Assembly (NCBI GenBank): GCA_030760725.1
Contig: JASWHV010000003.1
Span: forward strand, 117,522,153-117,586,152
Source of the DNA: Neostapfia colusana
Taxonomy: Eukaryota; Streptophyta; Magnoliopsida; Poales; Poaceae
DNA length: 64,000 nt
Direction of reading: 5' to 3'
Within the stretch, counting starts at the first letter, position 1. Every line of letters starts with the position of its first letter. The notes beneath the pieces were generated by a model. The model saw nothing but the letters and a program-made list of their open reading frames with translations. It made no database searches and was not told the DNA's origin. Of this stretch, positions 12,434 to 23,860 are shown in pieces. Made by a program: the position numbers and the translations under genes.

Positions 12434-13409
12434 ATAACTCACAGGTTATTTAGCCTATGGAGGTGTGGGATATAGTTCTGGAGAGGTGTTCAAGTACTCT
12501 ACAACTTTGTTGTAGACTCCCAGAGCTGAATCACACCTTAAGATAGCTTAAATTCCAGAGGAGTGTAAACTGTCCAGAACCAGGACAGATTTAAAATACT
12601 CTCTGGACTGTTCTGTTTTTTAAGTATAACTTCCTGTAGGAAAATCTAAAATTATCATATGATACATTTTTGGAAAGGGTACGAGATGTGTTGAATCTTT
12701 GTAATTCAAAGTTTCTGTAATTTCAGCACGGAATTCAGTGGAAATTAGAGTTTAAAACAGCAACTTCTAAAGGAGGTGCTGTTGAAATTCTTCCAGAAAT
12801 TCTGTTGATTTTAAATTATCATAACTTTTTAAACAGAGCTGATCTGAGGGCAAATAAATACTCGTTATAAAGATACTGAAGTTAACTTTAACTTTGGTAT
12901 TCAGCTTGAGTCATGAAAATGCCCAGAACCGGATCAAAATCTAGGATATGTAGAAACTGGTCATTCGGGCAGAGGGACGACAGTTCAACTCATTTGAGAG
13001 ATTGTTGTACCCCACGGGGTTTGAGTACTTCCAATGGGGTAGAAAATACTCATGAGTGGGTTATATTCAACTAGTGAAAGAATTGAGTACATGCCTTACT
13101 CAAGTTTGTTTTGCTAGAGACCATGTTTGTGTCGTATTGAAGATAAAAGGGTAGTATACGTGATGACAAAGCGATATTAACGTCTCGTAGTGACCAAACC
13201 TAGTTCAGATGAACTTCCAAAGAGGAAGTCCATCAATTTGGATTTAACTAGTTTATATTTGGTCTGGTAATGGTGTAGCTTGTGCAAAGTTTTTACATTA
13301 TATGTATACGAGATGGGGCGCATGCTTTACAGTCATTATGTTTACGCCTATTTTATTGGACTGCATGAAGTATGCTGTGGGACTGATATTTATTGTCGTA
13401 TGGTTGCAG
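12434..13409 (+). other. Element B leader; primer site deleted
   Basis: The stretch between LTR tail and gag has no coding frame I trust. No TGGTATCAGAG primer site follows the LTR. From about 12455 the sequence aligns with F from about 55025 (AGGTGTGGGATA motif), so roughly the first kilobase of leader, with primer site and leader donor, is missing. The end keeps an acceptor-like GGTTGCAG directly before the gag ATG. Confidence 0.7.
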
Positions 13410-14766
13410 ATGGTTCGCACTCGGACCACGCATGAGATCGGTGGCTCTAGACAGCAGGGGGGTGATGACTCCCAGCCACCTGCTTACGACAGCACCCCGC
13501 AGCAACAACCACCACCGCCGCTCCGCTTACGCTAGCGGATGTGATTGCGGCACTGGTCGGTAATCGGGAGGAGCAGACCGATCTGCTCCACACGATCGTG
13601 CAGAATACGTCCCAGGTGGGGGGGGGGCGTCAAGAGAGGGGGCCTCGTGAGCCCCGTGATGTGACGTACTCGGACTTCATGAGTACGCACCCTCTGGTGT
13701 TCACTGAAGCAGCAGAACCCCTGGAGGCCGATAACTGGCTGCGGACAATTGAGTCCAAGTTTGGGCTGCTCCAATGTACGGAGCGGTAGAAGACTCTGTT
13801 CGCGGCGCAGCAGCTTCTTGGTGCCTCTGGTGCGTGGTGGGCGAACTATGTTGCCTCACTGCCGGCTGGCCATGCCGTGGAGTGGGAAGAATTCCGGGAG
13901 GCGTTCCGCGCCGACCATATCCCTCCCGGGATTATGAAGCGTAAATTCCAAGAGTACTTGGAGCTGAAGCAGGGTTGGAGGAGTGCCCATGACTACTCCC
14001 ATGCCTTCAACCATCTGGCGCAATATGCGCCAGATTACGTCTCCACCGAGGAGAAGAAGCGAGAGCACTTCTATCGGGAGTTACACACCGAGATGAAGAC
14101 GCATCTCGTCCAATGCAATCGCGGCACCTTCAACAATCTCATTAATGCCACGATCATGCAAGAAGACGCTCAGCGAGAATTGGCGGCTGAGCAGAGAAAG
14201 CGCAGCACTCCACCCAGCAGTGGGGGTGGAGCTCCCTAGAAATACCGGATGGTGTATCGGACACCATCCGGTCAGCAGTGGCATCCACCGGCACAATCTC
14301 AGCAGTTTGGGGGACGTTCGTTTCAGCCACCCCCATTCCGACCGCCGATGCCACCACCGCGACCGCAACAACAGCAGCAGCAGATGGTACCCCAGGCGTT
14401 TCCACCACCACAACGCGCCCCAGGTTTCCGTCCGCCGATCAGCGGAGGACCACCTCGCAACACTTGCTTTACGTGTGGCCAGGCGGGCCATTTCTCGAAG
14501 GACTGTCCCCAGGGGCAGCACAGCAGCGGGCAAGCCCAGTTCCAGGGCGGTGCTCGAGGCTGACCTCCGGTCAAGAAGGTTGGTCAGCGAACTGGGGGCG
14601 TTCGCAACCTCGACAATGAGGACGCCCCAGAGTGAGATAACGTGCTGGCGGGTACGTTTACTCTCAACGATCAAGCAATCATCATATTATTTGATTCGGG
14701 TGCAACCCACAACTTCATAAGTGCATCATATGTGGTTAAGCATCAACTGGAAGCCTTTCCAACTGA

Positions 14767-15699
14767 GTGCTCTTATATGATCTGCTCACGGGAGGAAAGA
14801 TTTCAGCAACTATGATGATTCCAAAAGCACCACTGTGCTTAGGTGGGAAGATATATCTCACCACTATGATTATTCTTGAGGGGCATAAGATTGATGCAAT
14901 CTTAGGGATGCAATGGCTAAGTTACCATGGCGCTGTCCTAGAAACATTATCACGGACGGTTCACCTCAACACCCCATTACACCATCCGCAGTCCGTCATA
15001 TTAGACAATCAAGTCCGGGAAGTTTCAGCCGCCTATACTTCTGAAGCTTCCAAGTTAGAGGATATCCCCGTAGTCCAGGAGTACCCCGACGTGTTTCCAG
15101 ATGATCTTCCGGGCATGCCACCTGAGCGGGATGTCGAGTTCAAGATTGAGCTTGCACCCGGAACTATCCCTATCTCATGGAGACCATACAAAATGGCTCC
15201 GAACGAGCTGGCTGAATTGAAAGAACAGTTCAATGATCTGTTGAGCAAAGGATTCATTAGGCCGAGTTCCTCGCCTTGGGGATGCTCGGCGCTGTTTGTA
15301 AAGAGGAAGGATGAAACCTTGAGGCTGTGTGTGGATTACCGGCCGCTCAATGCCGTCACCATCAAGAACAAATATCCACTGCCCGACATTGACATCCTGT
15401 TTGATCAGCTTGTGGGCGCAAGTGTGTTCTCAAAGATGGACCTTCGCTCCGGGTATCATCAAATAAAAATCCGGGTGAAGGATATCCCGAAGACGACCTT
15501 CTCGATGAGATATGGCTTATATGAATATCTCGTCATGTCTTTTGGTCTCACTAATGCTCCGGCACATTTCATGTATCTCATGAACTCGGTGTTCATGCTG
15601 GAGCTGGACAAGTTTGTTGTGGTGTTCATCGATGATCTCTTGGTTTACTCCAAGACAGAAGCAGAACACGCCGAACACTTGAGAATTGTTCTTCAATGA
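14767..15699 (+). pseudogene. Element B protease end and RT segment
   Basis: A 310-codon open piece. It runs from the end of protease (DAILGMQWLSYHGAVL) through RT with LCVDYRPLNAVT, KMDLRSGYHQIK and FVVVFIDDLLVYSK, both catalytic aspartates present. It ends at a TGA where A and F have an arginine codon in LQR. The same reading resumes after a small frame change near 15765 with ILGHIISAEGIAVD and RNase H (YCDASGIGLG). Individually recognisable, but no longer a functional enzyme. Confidence 0.88.
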
Positions 15700-16407
15700 T
15701 TGTGGGACCACAAGCTCTATGCCAAGTTCAGCAAATGTGAGTTTTGGATCAGCCAAGTGCCATTTTGGGACATATCATCTCAGCGGAAGGCATTGCGGTT
15801 GACCCAAGCAAAATTGAGCAAGTGCTGAAATGGAAAGCCCCTACTTCTGTCCAAGAAGTCAGAAGCTTCCTCGGCTTAGCAGGATATTACCGGAGATTCA
15901 TTCCAAGCTTCTCCAAGATTGCTAAGCCGATGACAGAATTGTTGAAAAAGGGAACAAAGTATGTTTGGAACTCAGCATGTGACGGAGCGTTCCAAGTGTT
16001 AGTGAAGCATCTCATAACCGCCCCGGTCTTAGCTCAACCGGATACGACCAAGCCCTTCGACGTGTATTGTGATGCGTCCGGCATCGGGCTCGGTTGCATG
16101 TTGATGCAGGAAGGACGTGTTGTCGCATATGGCTCACGCCAATTTTGAAACCATGAGCAGCACTATCCAACTCATGATATTGAGCTTGCTGCTGTGATTT
16201 TGGCGCTGAAAATGTGGAGGCACTATCTCCTGGGGAATTTGGTGGATCTCTACACCGACCACAAGAGTTTGAAGTATATCTTCACCCAAAAGGAGCTGAA
16301 TATGAGGCAAAGGAGGTGGTTAGAACTAATCAAAGACTATGAGATTGAGATTCATTACCACCCCGACAAGGCGAATGTGGTTGCCGACGTGCTGAGTCAG
16401 AAATCAC

Positions 16408-17595
16408 ATGTCCATAACCTCACCATTACACCGGTGGAGGAGGAAAGAGCCGAGTTTATACTTGGTTCCTTATGGGTCACTCTACAACCTTGCTCTCATC
16501 CCTACCATTAGGGAGGATATTATTGCAGCTCAAAAAGTTGACAAGGGCATGGCACATCTCCGGAGACGGATAGACAACGGGGAAATCAAATGTTTCCGGA
16601 AAGATGATGAGGGGACGCTGTGGTTCAATGACCGCATAGTCGTACCCCGGACTATGGAGCTGAGGAAAAAGACTCTTGATGAAGCTCACTTGTCTAAATA
16701 CTCTATTCATCCGGGAAGCAACAAAATGTACCAATATTTGAAAAAGAAATTTTGGTGGACATGGATGAAGCGGGAAGTGGCTAAATACGTATCCGAGTGT
16801 GATATGTGTAGACGAGTGAAAGCGGATCACATGAGGAAATCAGGGCTGCTGCAACCCCTGAAAACCCCGGCATGGAAGTGGGAAGATGTGAGCATGGATT
16901 TCATTGTGGGATTACCACTGACTTCCAACAAGAATGATTCCATTTGGGTGATCGTTGACTGATTAACCAAGTCGGCTCACTTCATTCCTGTGCATACACG
17001 TTACAATGCCGGCAAATATGCGGAGCTGTACATAGCGAGAATTCTATGCTTACATGGGGTACCCAAGACCGTAGTCTCAGATCGAGGGGCATTATTTGTG
17101 TCTCATTTTTGGGAGCAGTTGCACGCTGCATTGGGTACTAAGCTGATTAGAAGCTCCGCCCATCACCCTCAGACAGATGGTCAAACAGAGAGGGTGAACC
17201 AAGTACTGGAAGACATGTTGAGAGCGTGTGCCATCCACCACGGTAGAAACTGGGATGATCATCTACCGTTGGCGGAATTCTTGTATAACAATGGCTATCA
17301 AGCGAGTATCAAGATGGCACCCTATGAGGCTCTCTACGGTCATAAATGCCGCACCCCATTAAACTGGTGCGAGTCCGGTGAAAGGGTCACGTTCGGGGTT
17401 GATGTGGTGAACAACGCCGAAGAGCGTGTTCAGATGATTCAAGCCAACTTGAAGGGCGCTCAATCCCGGCAGAAAAGCTACACTGATAAGAGGCGTAGGC
17501 CGCTGCACTTTGACGTCGGGGAACACGTGTACCTCCGTGTATCTCCGATGAAAGGCGTGCATCGATTCGGCGTGAAAGGGAAACTCGCTCCCTGA
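16408..17595 (+). pseudogene. Element B integrase segments
   Basis: One frame interrupted by a single TGA at 16960. The first part has the HHCC region (YSIHPGSNKMYQYLK, CDMCRRVKADH) and MDFIVGLPL. The second has VSDRGALFVSHFWEQL and TDGQTERVNQ. The three DDE residues are readable. The stop lies between the first and second catalytic aspartates. The reading ends at TGA 17593, before the C-terminal KGKLAP-FIG region, which continues in the same frame to 17946. Confidence 0.87.
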
Positions 17596-17999
17596 TTCAT
17601 TGGACTCTATGCCATCACCGAGAAGTGTGGACCAGTTGCGTATAGACTGGAACAGCCGGCATCTCTTGCTGGTGTTCATGACGTTTTCCATGTTTCACAA
17701 CTACGAAAATGTCTAAAATATACGGCTGTTGTTCCCACCGAAGACATCGGCGAGCTGCAACCGGATTTGACGTATGCTAAATATCCGGTGGAAATTCTTG
17801 ATGAGAAGGCTCGGACCACACGTAGCCGAACGCTGTGGTTCTATAAGATACTGTGGAGCAACCACACCGCTGAAGAAGTGGCGTGGGAGAGCGAGGAATT
17901 TCTTCGCTCAAACTATCTGGAGTTCATGGCGTCTCAGCACGGGTGAGTTTCTATTACATCGCTGTCTCTTCTTTTGTAATCTCGGGACGAGATTCTTTT

Positions 18000-18012
18000 A
18001 AGGGGGGAGGGA
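18000..18012 (+). other. Polypurine tract of element B
   Basis: AAGGGGGGAGGGA directly before the TGTAAAAGCCC start of the 3' LTR; same motif and spacing as element F at 60163-60176. Confidence 0.88.
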
Positions 18013-21000
18013 TGTAAAAGCCCTAACTTCCAAAAAGTTGGATTTATACACATAAGCATGAAAGGTTTAGCTCACTCATAGACCATAAATAGTCTTGGGA
18101 AGGCTCAGGACAAATTTCATGCAAATCCAATACTTTTTGAGGCACTTTGAAAGACATTTCAAAAGGGGGGCAATTTGAATGCAAATTCAAATTGCAGACA
18201 CTTTCATCACTTGAATTCAAAAGTTGACTTCATATTCAAACTCAGCACATTTTTCTGAGTTAGTCCACAAATTTTCATCCCCATTGGACTTCATCTTGTC
18301 TGGGGCTAAATTTGCATGAATTCAAAACTGAATTTGAATTTCAGTTCAAATGTGAAGCAAATTTAACCAAACCAGTTTCAAATTGAGGAATTCAAATTTC
18401 ACCCCATGACTTGGTGCAAAGTCTACCATTCAATTTTTAGTGGTTGAGATATTTGCAGCAGAAGGGGGAGAAGGGATTAGAGGTGAGAAAAGGGCCCACA
18501 AGTCAGTTAAGCTTCTGAGTGAAACAAACTATCGGGCGAGCTCCGTTCTCCGGACCTCCGCAGCGCGCGACACCAAGCTGCTCGATCGGCCACCTCCCCA
18601 GCGCATGCCCAGCTGGCGCACCGCGCATTTGACCGCTCACGAAGGCTCCCCGACCGCTGCAGACCCCGAACCCTGTACGCTGTTTCGTCTCTCGACCGAA
18701 CACATCAACTTTTCGGCTGCTCTCTCGGGCCCTCGGTGCGCTGCTGATCCAGGCATTCTTGCGACTGACGATCAACAGCAAAGAGACGCGCTGGAGGCTG
18801 CTTGAACTCACGGTGAAACCCTACCTCCTTTCGTGCTCTGTAGGGAAAGAATTTCCACGTTTAGCCCTCGGTGTTCAAAGAACCGAGCTAGCCAAGAATC
18901 CAAAATTCATGGTGATCGGTCCACCACCGCGTAAACCAAGCTTAGCACATGTTATACACATTTCTACAGCCACCTAGGATCAAAGACCATAAAAAACCAT
19001 CGAGTTTTGGCGCTGCTATTCGAGTTTTTTGAGCATCCGCCGTTTTAGCCCTAGGTCGACGGTGAAGTCCTAGCTCCAGCCGTTTCCATGGCAAACCTAG
19101 TTCATTTTCGTGCTCAGCATGCCACAGTGGAGCTGTAGGAGCAAACTGTTCCAAAAATAAGGCCCTGAGTAGCTCGGGCGTCATCGCCGGAGTGGGGATC
19201 GCCGCTGTCACCGTCGCGGGCGTGGTTCCGTCCATCGCCGAGCTTCGGTGAGGGTACCAACGTGTTCCCCGAGCAAAGTTAGGCACAGGTGGCGAAATCT
19301 GTCGAAGGTCGTGCAGCGAAATGGCCGGCGGCGAGTTCTCCGGTGAAGCGCCGCCGCGGGAGTCGCGGGAGGTCGCGAGGTAGACAAAGGGTGGGGGAGG
19401 GCGGGTCCACCTGTCAGTCCCTGTTCTCTCGCGAGGATCCACTTTGCGGCCGGGATCCGGTGCGGCAGCACGGGTAAAACCCCGTGGGCTGCGGTGTGGC
19501 CGCGATCTCAGTGGGCCGGTTTAAAGAGTGGGGCCCACCGCAGAGTTTAAACATTTTGGGATTTTCCAGTTTAGTGCAAACTTCAAATGCATATAACTTC
19601 TGCTAGGAAGCTCCAAATTCAGTGAACCAAATTTTACTGAACTAAGCTTTTTGATTACTTTCCAGCAACACAAATTTCAGCTCATGAAACATAATAGTTT
19701 TCCATAATTAATTCCCTAAAATTTAAAGTGTTAGGAATTTTATCTGGAGAATTACTTTATGAAAAATTCTGAAATTTGGCTGTGGGGTTCATTGGAAAAT
19801 CCTTGAGTCACAGTAAAATTTTCAGACTCATCCAAGTTAATTTAGTCCCCTTATTGGTGTGATTAAGTGAACTGCCCTGAGGAAATGGAAAAATGTCCAG
19901 AAACATTTTTCAGATTTTCTCAAATCTTGTTTATGGCATAACTTCATCTATAATTCTTCAAATGACATGAAACCAATTCCATTAGAACCATCTCAAATTC
20001 TAATTTCCAGAAAGTAATGGTTGAAGCCATGAAAACCCCTGGAATTCTTTAGAGGCTTTAATATTGACCAAATGGGCTTTTATTTGTACAAAGCTCAAAT
20101 GAACTTTGTTTCGAATGAAACTTGGTCAAGACTCTGGTTAGGACCCTACCAAGCCACCATAAAAATTTCAGATCCAAAGGGGAGGGCTAGCTAGAGTTAT
20201 ATTCTGTACATATTCAATTTCAAACATTACATTTAAATTGACATATAGTATATCGTTTACGTGTAGTCGCTGAAGGCGAGAAGACTCCGGAAGTGCTCGA
20301 CTTTCTTCTTCCGGACGAATCCCTAACAACTGACCAGCAGCAACAAGGCAAGCCCTGTTTTACATTAAACCATTTTACAAAGTTTTGCTTTGTTATATAC
20401 TTGGTATGAGGTTTATGGATGTGCATTAGGTGTAGGGTGGATGTAACCCAAGTGCATAACCAGAATTTTCCTATAAGAGTGAGGGTAGTGTCTAAGGCCT
20501 CGAGTAGACAGGCTATGGTTAATGATTCATAGAACTTTGGTACAAGTCGAGTAGTTGGAATCTACTCGCGAGTTAGGCTTGGGACACATGGGATTGGTTC
20601 GAGTGGTGTGAGATCACTTTAGTAATGAAAATGAGACTAGGCAGGGGCTAGGGCACAGCAAGGGGAAGTCTTGTGTGTGCAGCCCTGTCCGTGTCAATTG
20701 AGGACCGATCCGTGTGCGGCTCTGCTGAACAAGTATTGAACGTACCGAAGGCATATCGGATATATGGGCCCCGATGAACCGATGTAACCTATACCTCCAG
20801 CGTCGAGGCATAACGCACCGATTTATAGGTGTAGGCTGAGGTCAGCAAGGTGGAAATCTGCTAACGGGAATAGAGAGATGCTCCGTGTAGGGAACCTCCT
20901 GCTCGTTTCGGTGCGACCGGTTCGATGTTTGGGCTGTTGGGTGAAAGGTTGTCCCATACGGCATCGAGTGAGCGTGCTGTGCAGCTCCACGGGTGGGCAT

Positions 21001-21728
21001 ACGTGACGTGCTATTTGGGTATCCCTCAGGTGTATATCGAGTCGATTCGCCATCCCTCGCGGTGACGAGTACCGCTTGTTCACTGCATCGTAACGTAGAT
21101 AAATTATGGAATGTTATGATTCAATTCTGCTGATATGTATAATTGTATTGCTACATGTGTGCCACCAAATATTGCTCACTAAATTTCATATTCATGAACT
21201 GTTAACTCGTGGCTAAAAGATGAACTAAGGATGAACTTGTAGGCGTGTTCGTTTGCTGAAATTTACCATCCCATGTTCGTGTAAACTGCATGTAGAGTTT
21301 CATGCCTAGGTGAGTCGGTTAAGTCTTGTTGAGCCATCATGCTCATGGTTGCTGCTTAAGTGTTTTTCAGGTGAGGAGTATTCCATGGACTCGGGTTACG
21401 AGTCCACCGGCGAGGGCTACCCTCCGTCGGGGATCACGGCTGAGTGGGAGCCGTACACGCCGCGCTGAGCTGAGGAGTGCAGCTAGTGTGGGTTGCCCTA
21501 GGGATGGGCTACCAACATTTGCTAGATAGGTGGCGTGAGTTGTATAAACTTAGCTTCCACATTTGTAATACAAATACTAGTTTGTAACTGAAGTCTTCTA
21601 CTAGTTTGTACATATTCAGTTGGTTTTCTACGTAATACAATATCGTTCTCATGATGTGTGCTGTCGGGTGTCGCATCGTGCGGCACCACCCTCTGCGATC
21701 CTGGATGAGCGGATTCCGGTTCGCCACA
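18013..21728 (+). repeat. 3' LTR of element B (3,716 bp)
   Basis: Starts TGTAAAAGCCC after the polypurine tract and ends GCCACA at 21728. The first 2.2 kb (AT-rich, then GC-rich at about 18530-19520) does not resemble the other LTRs. From about 20250 it follows the F, X and A plan: exon-like stretch with GC donor at 20347/20348, hairpin 20548-20568, the block around TTGAGGACCGATCCGTGTG (20699 onward), hairpin 21330-21345, acceptor TTTTTCAG at 21370, terminal exon, then the CGCATCG-CGGCACCACC block. The long stem-loop found in F, X, Y and A is absent here. Confidence 0.9.
20267..21468 (+). CDS. LTR-borne small gene of element B, last two predicted exons
   Basis: Unknown protein; split gene predicted inside the LTR. 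The middle exon 20267-20347 (after acceptor ACGTGTAG) reads AEGEKTPEVLDFLLPDES, then a Gln-rich end. It stops at the GC-type donor ACAAG|GCAAGCC. The last exon 21371-21468, after TTTTTCAG, reads EEYSMDSGYESTGEGYPPSG and ends ...EPYTPR before TGA. Both exons are open, both boundaries are phase 1, and the joined frame is continuous. The last exon matches that of F (shared PPSG-TAE-EP-TP), the middle exon that of F more loosely (EV-PEVL/PEPLD). I could not fix the upstream exon or start codon. The composition is acidic, with no motif I recognise. A non-coding role remains possible. Confidence 0.45.
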
Positions 21729-23258
21729 GATTCGAAGGAGCAATTCATTGAAGTGGATCATATCCGGAGAATCAAGGGTTTATCAGCAAGGATCACTAAC
21801 TGCTTATATACGACTACCCTGCAAAACAGGCAAGCCCTTGTTTGCATTTAACAGTGTTAAGTTTTTATTTTGTATTCACTCTTTGGCTAGGATATGATAT
21901 GTGTATTAGGTCTAGTTCTTTGATACTCCTCTTTCATGACCAAATGAACCCATGGAGTATTGGGTAGGGGTCTTTTCACCGTGTAGAACTGCCATGCTTA
22001 ACTAAGGATCGGTAGAAGTCGAGTGGTGAGATACTGCTCGCATGATTAGGACAACAGGGGCATACGGGATTGGTTCAGGAAATGTGTAGCAAGTTAAAGT
22101 GGAGACCGGAAGGTTGTATGGACGGCAGTACATAGGGGCCTGGGTGCTATAGACCCGTCCGTGTCTGTCAAGGACCGATCCATATGTGGCCCTGTTGAAC
22201 AAGTTTGAGTTGTGTACCGGACTCATGCTGGCTATGTAGGACCCAGTAAACCAATGTACCTAGGGAAGCTTGCGTTGAGCCTTTCCAGGTCGCCTTAGGC
22301 GAGACGGACGGTGTGCAGTATGTGGGTAACATTCTCATGACATCTCATGTCGGTAGGTGCACCATGAGAGTGGCTACTGTACGGGGCGATTTGATTGATT
22401 CAATGGGGGTGAAACGGGGGAAAGGATGCCACGTACAACGTCAGTGATGGTTACTATAGGCAATGTCGAGTACGGGCATACGTGTCATGTAGTCCGGGTG
22501 TTATTGATTCGAATCACGGTCGCTCACAGAAAAAGACCAAGCATACTTGTTCTCACAGTCGTGACGTAGTAAAAACCTGCATGAGAAAGGAACTAATCAT
22601 TATGGTTTGAAGTTTCATACTAGATTTGTGATGGATCTTGAAGTATAGATAGAGCAAACTCGATTCATTTCCACCTTGAGCAAATTACATCGGGGGAAAG
22701 TGTTTCTTGTTTGATTGTGGACTCCCGATGTGGTGTGCCCAAGGTTACTCTTAATTTGCAGCAATTAATACTTGAAAGTAAGGATTCACTTTTAGACGAT
22801 TTATTATGCATTATGCTATCCTACTTTATGTCCATACCCTCATGTAGAGTTTCATGACTAGGGTGACGGTTAAGTCTTGCTGAGCGTTATGCTCATGGAT
22901 GCTATCCGAGTTGTTTTGCAGGATTGACTTCATGCTTATGAAAAGGGATGCCGATGAGACTCGGAAACCTCCAAGTGGTTTCTTTGTTCTTCGTGTTGCT
23001 AGTAAGAAACATCTATGGGCTGGACTGTTTCTTTGATGCTAAGCTAGAAATGAGTCGTGAGAGTTGTAGTCTTCCGCTGTAGCTTATTTTGATATAAGTA
23101 TTTGTAAAATACTCTTTTATGCTTCCGCAAATGATTTATGTAATGTGATGTGTTTTCTCGACCCGTGTACTTTTGGGTGCCGCGTGACACGGCACCACCC
23201 GACGTGGTCCTCGGGCAAGCGGCACAGCCCCGTGAATGATCAGGTTCGGGCCCGCACA
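21729..23258 (+). repeat. LTR fragment X (inner half, plus strand)
   Basis: Begins abruptly at the right edge of B and ends GGGCCCGCACA, like the A LTR end (GGGCCCTCACA). It carries the GC donor ACAG|GCAAGCC at 21829/21830, the CGAGTGG hairpin near 22019, the stem-loop 22687-22731 (ACATCGGG/CCCGATGT), the hairpin 22881-22895 and the TTTTGCAG acceptor at 22921. The exon-like pieces are not open in a common frame. It is probably the 5' LTR of the element whose leader and gag stub follow. Confidence 0.75.
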
Positions 23259-23699
23259 CTCGTGCCTCCGGTAGTGGGCCTACCGATGGTAGGTGCAGTA
23301 TCCATTGTTTTGGGTATCCCGGCGATGCCGGAGCCTGAAGCCGAAGAGGAGGTCATGGACCCTGATCCACCAGTAGAGTTAGCGGAGGAAGAAGACCCGC
23401 AGGAGGTCAAATTCTACTCCGAGTAGTGTGTTTACCGTTTCCAAGTAGGGCAGCGAGGGTGGTGTGAAACAACTTTTGTAACAGTAACATATCGTGTAGA
23501 CAGTAGTGCGTGTATAGGTAGTGATGACATGAGCACGACTTCTCGGAGATCTGAGAATAATGTATCTTGTATAAAGTTTATGCTTTATAAATATATGTGA
23601 ATGTTGTGCAATTTTATTCATGTGTCACTGCAATACCTACTGTTTTCCAAGGAATTTTAAGAATGACATGTGCTGATTGTTGCTGTTTTGAATTTCAGA
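23259..23699 (+). other. Leader of element G with an acidic open frame
   Basis: Lies between LTR X and a gag stub, with no primer site, so the start of the leader is deleted. An open frame to TAG at 23426 ends with MPEPEAEEEVMDPDPPVEL and ...EEEDPQEVKFYSE. Its style (PEP, acidic, EV-F-S) recalls the middle LTR exon of F (PEPLDVLPPEVNFFSDS), but I cannot show common descent. From about 23570 the sequence aligns with F just before gag (ATAAAGTTTAT motif). An acceptor-like AATTTCAG lies one base before the gag ATG. Confidence 0.5.
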
Positions 23700-23860
23700 A
23701 TGACTTGCACTCGTGCCAACCTGGAGGTTGGGGGTTCCAGTCAGGGGGGAGAGGCCTCTCAACAGCCTCCCGAGACTTCCTCGGGACCACAGCAGCAGCA
23801 GCAAGAGCAACCTCAACCACCACCACGGCCAACGGTTACTTTGGCCGACATCTTTATAAG
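23700..23860 (+). pseudogene. Truncated gag start of element G
   Basis: Begins MTCTRANLEVGGSSQGGEA, then a Gln/Pro-rich stretch and TVTLADIF, matching the first 50 or so residues of gag in A, B and F. It runs straight into LTR Y sequence near 23860, so the rest of gag, all of pol and the U3 part of the next LTR are deleted. Only the N-terminus is left; no zinc knuckle or capsid core. Confidence 0.78.

Larger units (their letters stand above)
13410..17946 (+). pseudogene. Element B gag-pol, many stops and frameshifts
   Basis: Starts MVRTRTTHEIGG directly after a CAG acceptor and ends at TGA 17944-17946 after a chromodomain-like tail (VAWESEEF). Breaks that I can place: a frame change near 13530; TAG at 13787 and 14237; TGA at 14561 and 14633; a frame change near 14760; TGA at 15697; a frame change near 15765; TGA at 16146; a frame change near 16450; TGA at 16960 and 17593. 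Domains stay in order: capsid, zinc knuckle CFTCGQAGHFSKDC near 14463, protease LFDSGATHNFIS near 14690, RT, RNase H, integrase. Most stops look like CGA to TGA or CAG to TAG when compared with A or F, as expected from deamination of methylated cytosine in a silenced copy. Confidence 0.92.
12256..21728 (+). mobile_element. Element B: decayed Ty3/gypsy LTR retrotransposon
   Basis: Plus strand. It consists of an LTR tail (12256-12433), a leader lacking the primer site, gag-pol with many stops, a polypurine tract and a 3.7-kb 3' LTR. The rest of its 5' LTR was displaced leftward by element A and is off window. To the right it abuts, at 21729, the interior of LTR X, so B apparently inserted into X. 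It is the oldest coding copy here, judged by the number of lesions. The 5' LTR tail does not match the end of the 3' LTR, so the element may be a recombinant. Confidence 0.85.

Noticed and set aside
18440..18805. 121-codon frame in the U3 of B's 3' LTR
   Set aside because: GC-rich leader-like sequence without homologue among the other LTRs; the opposite strand is also open.
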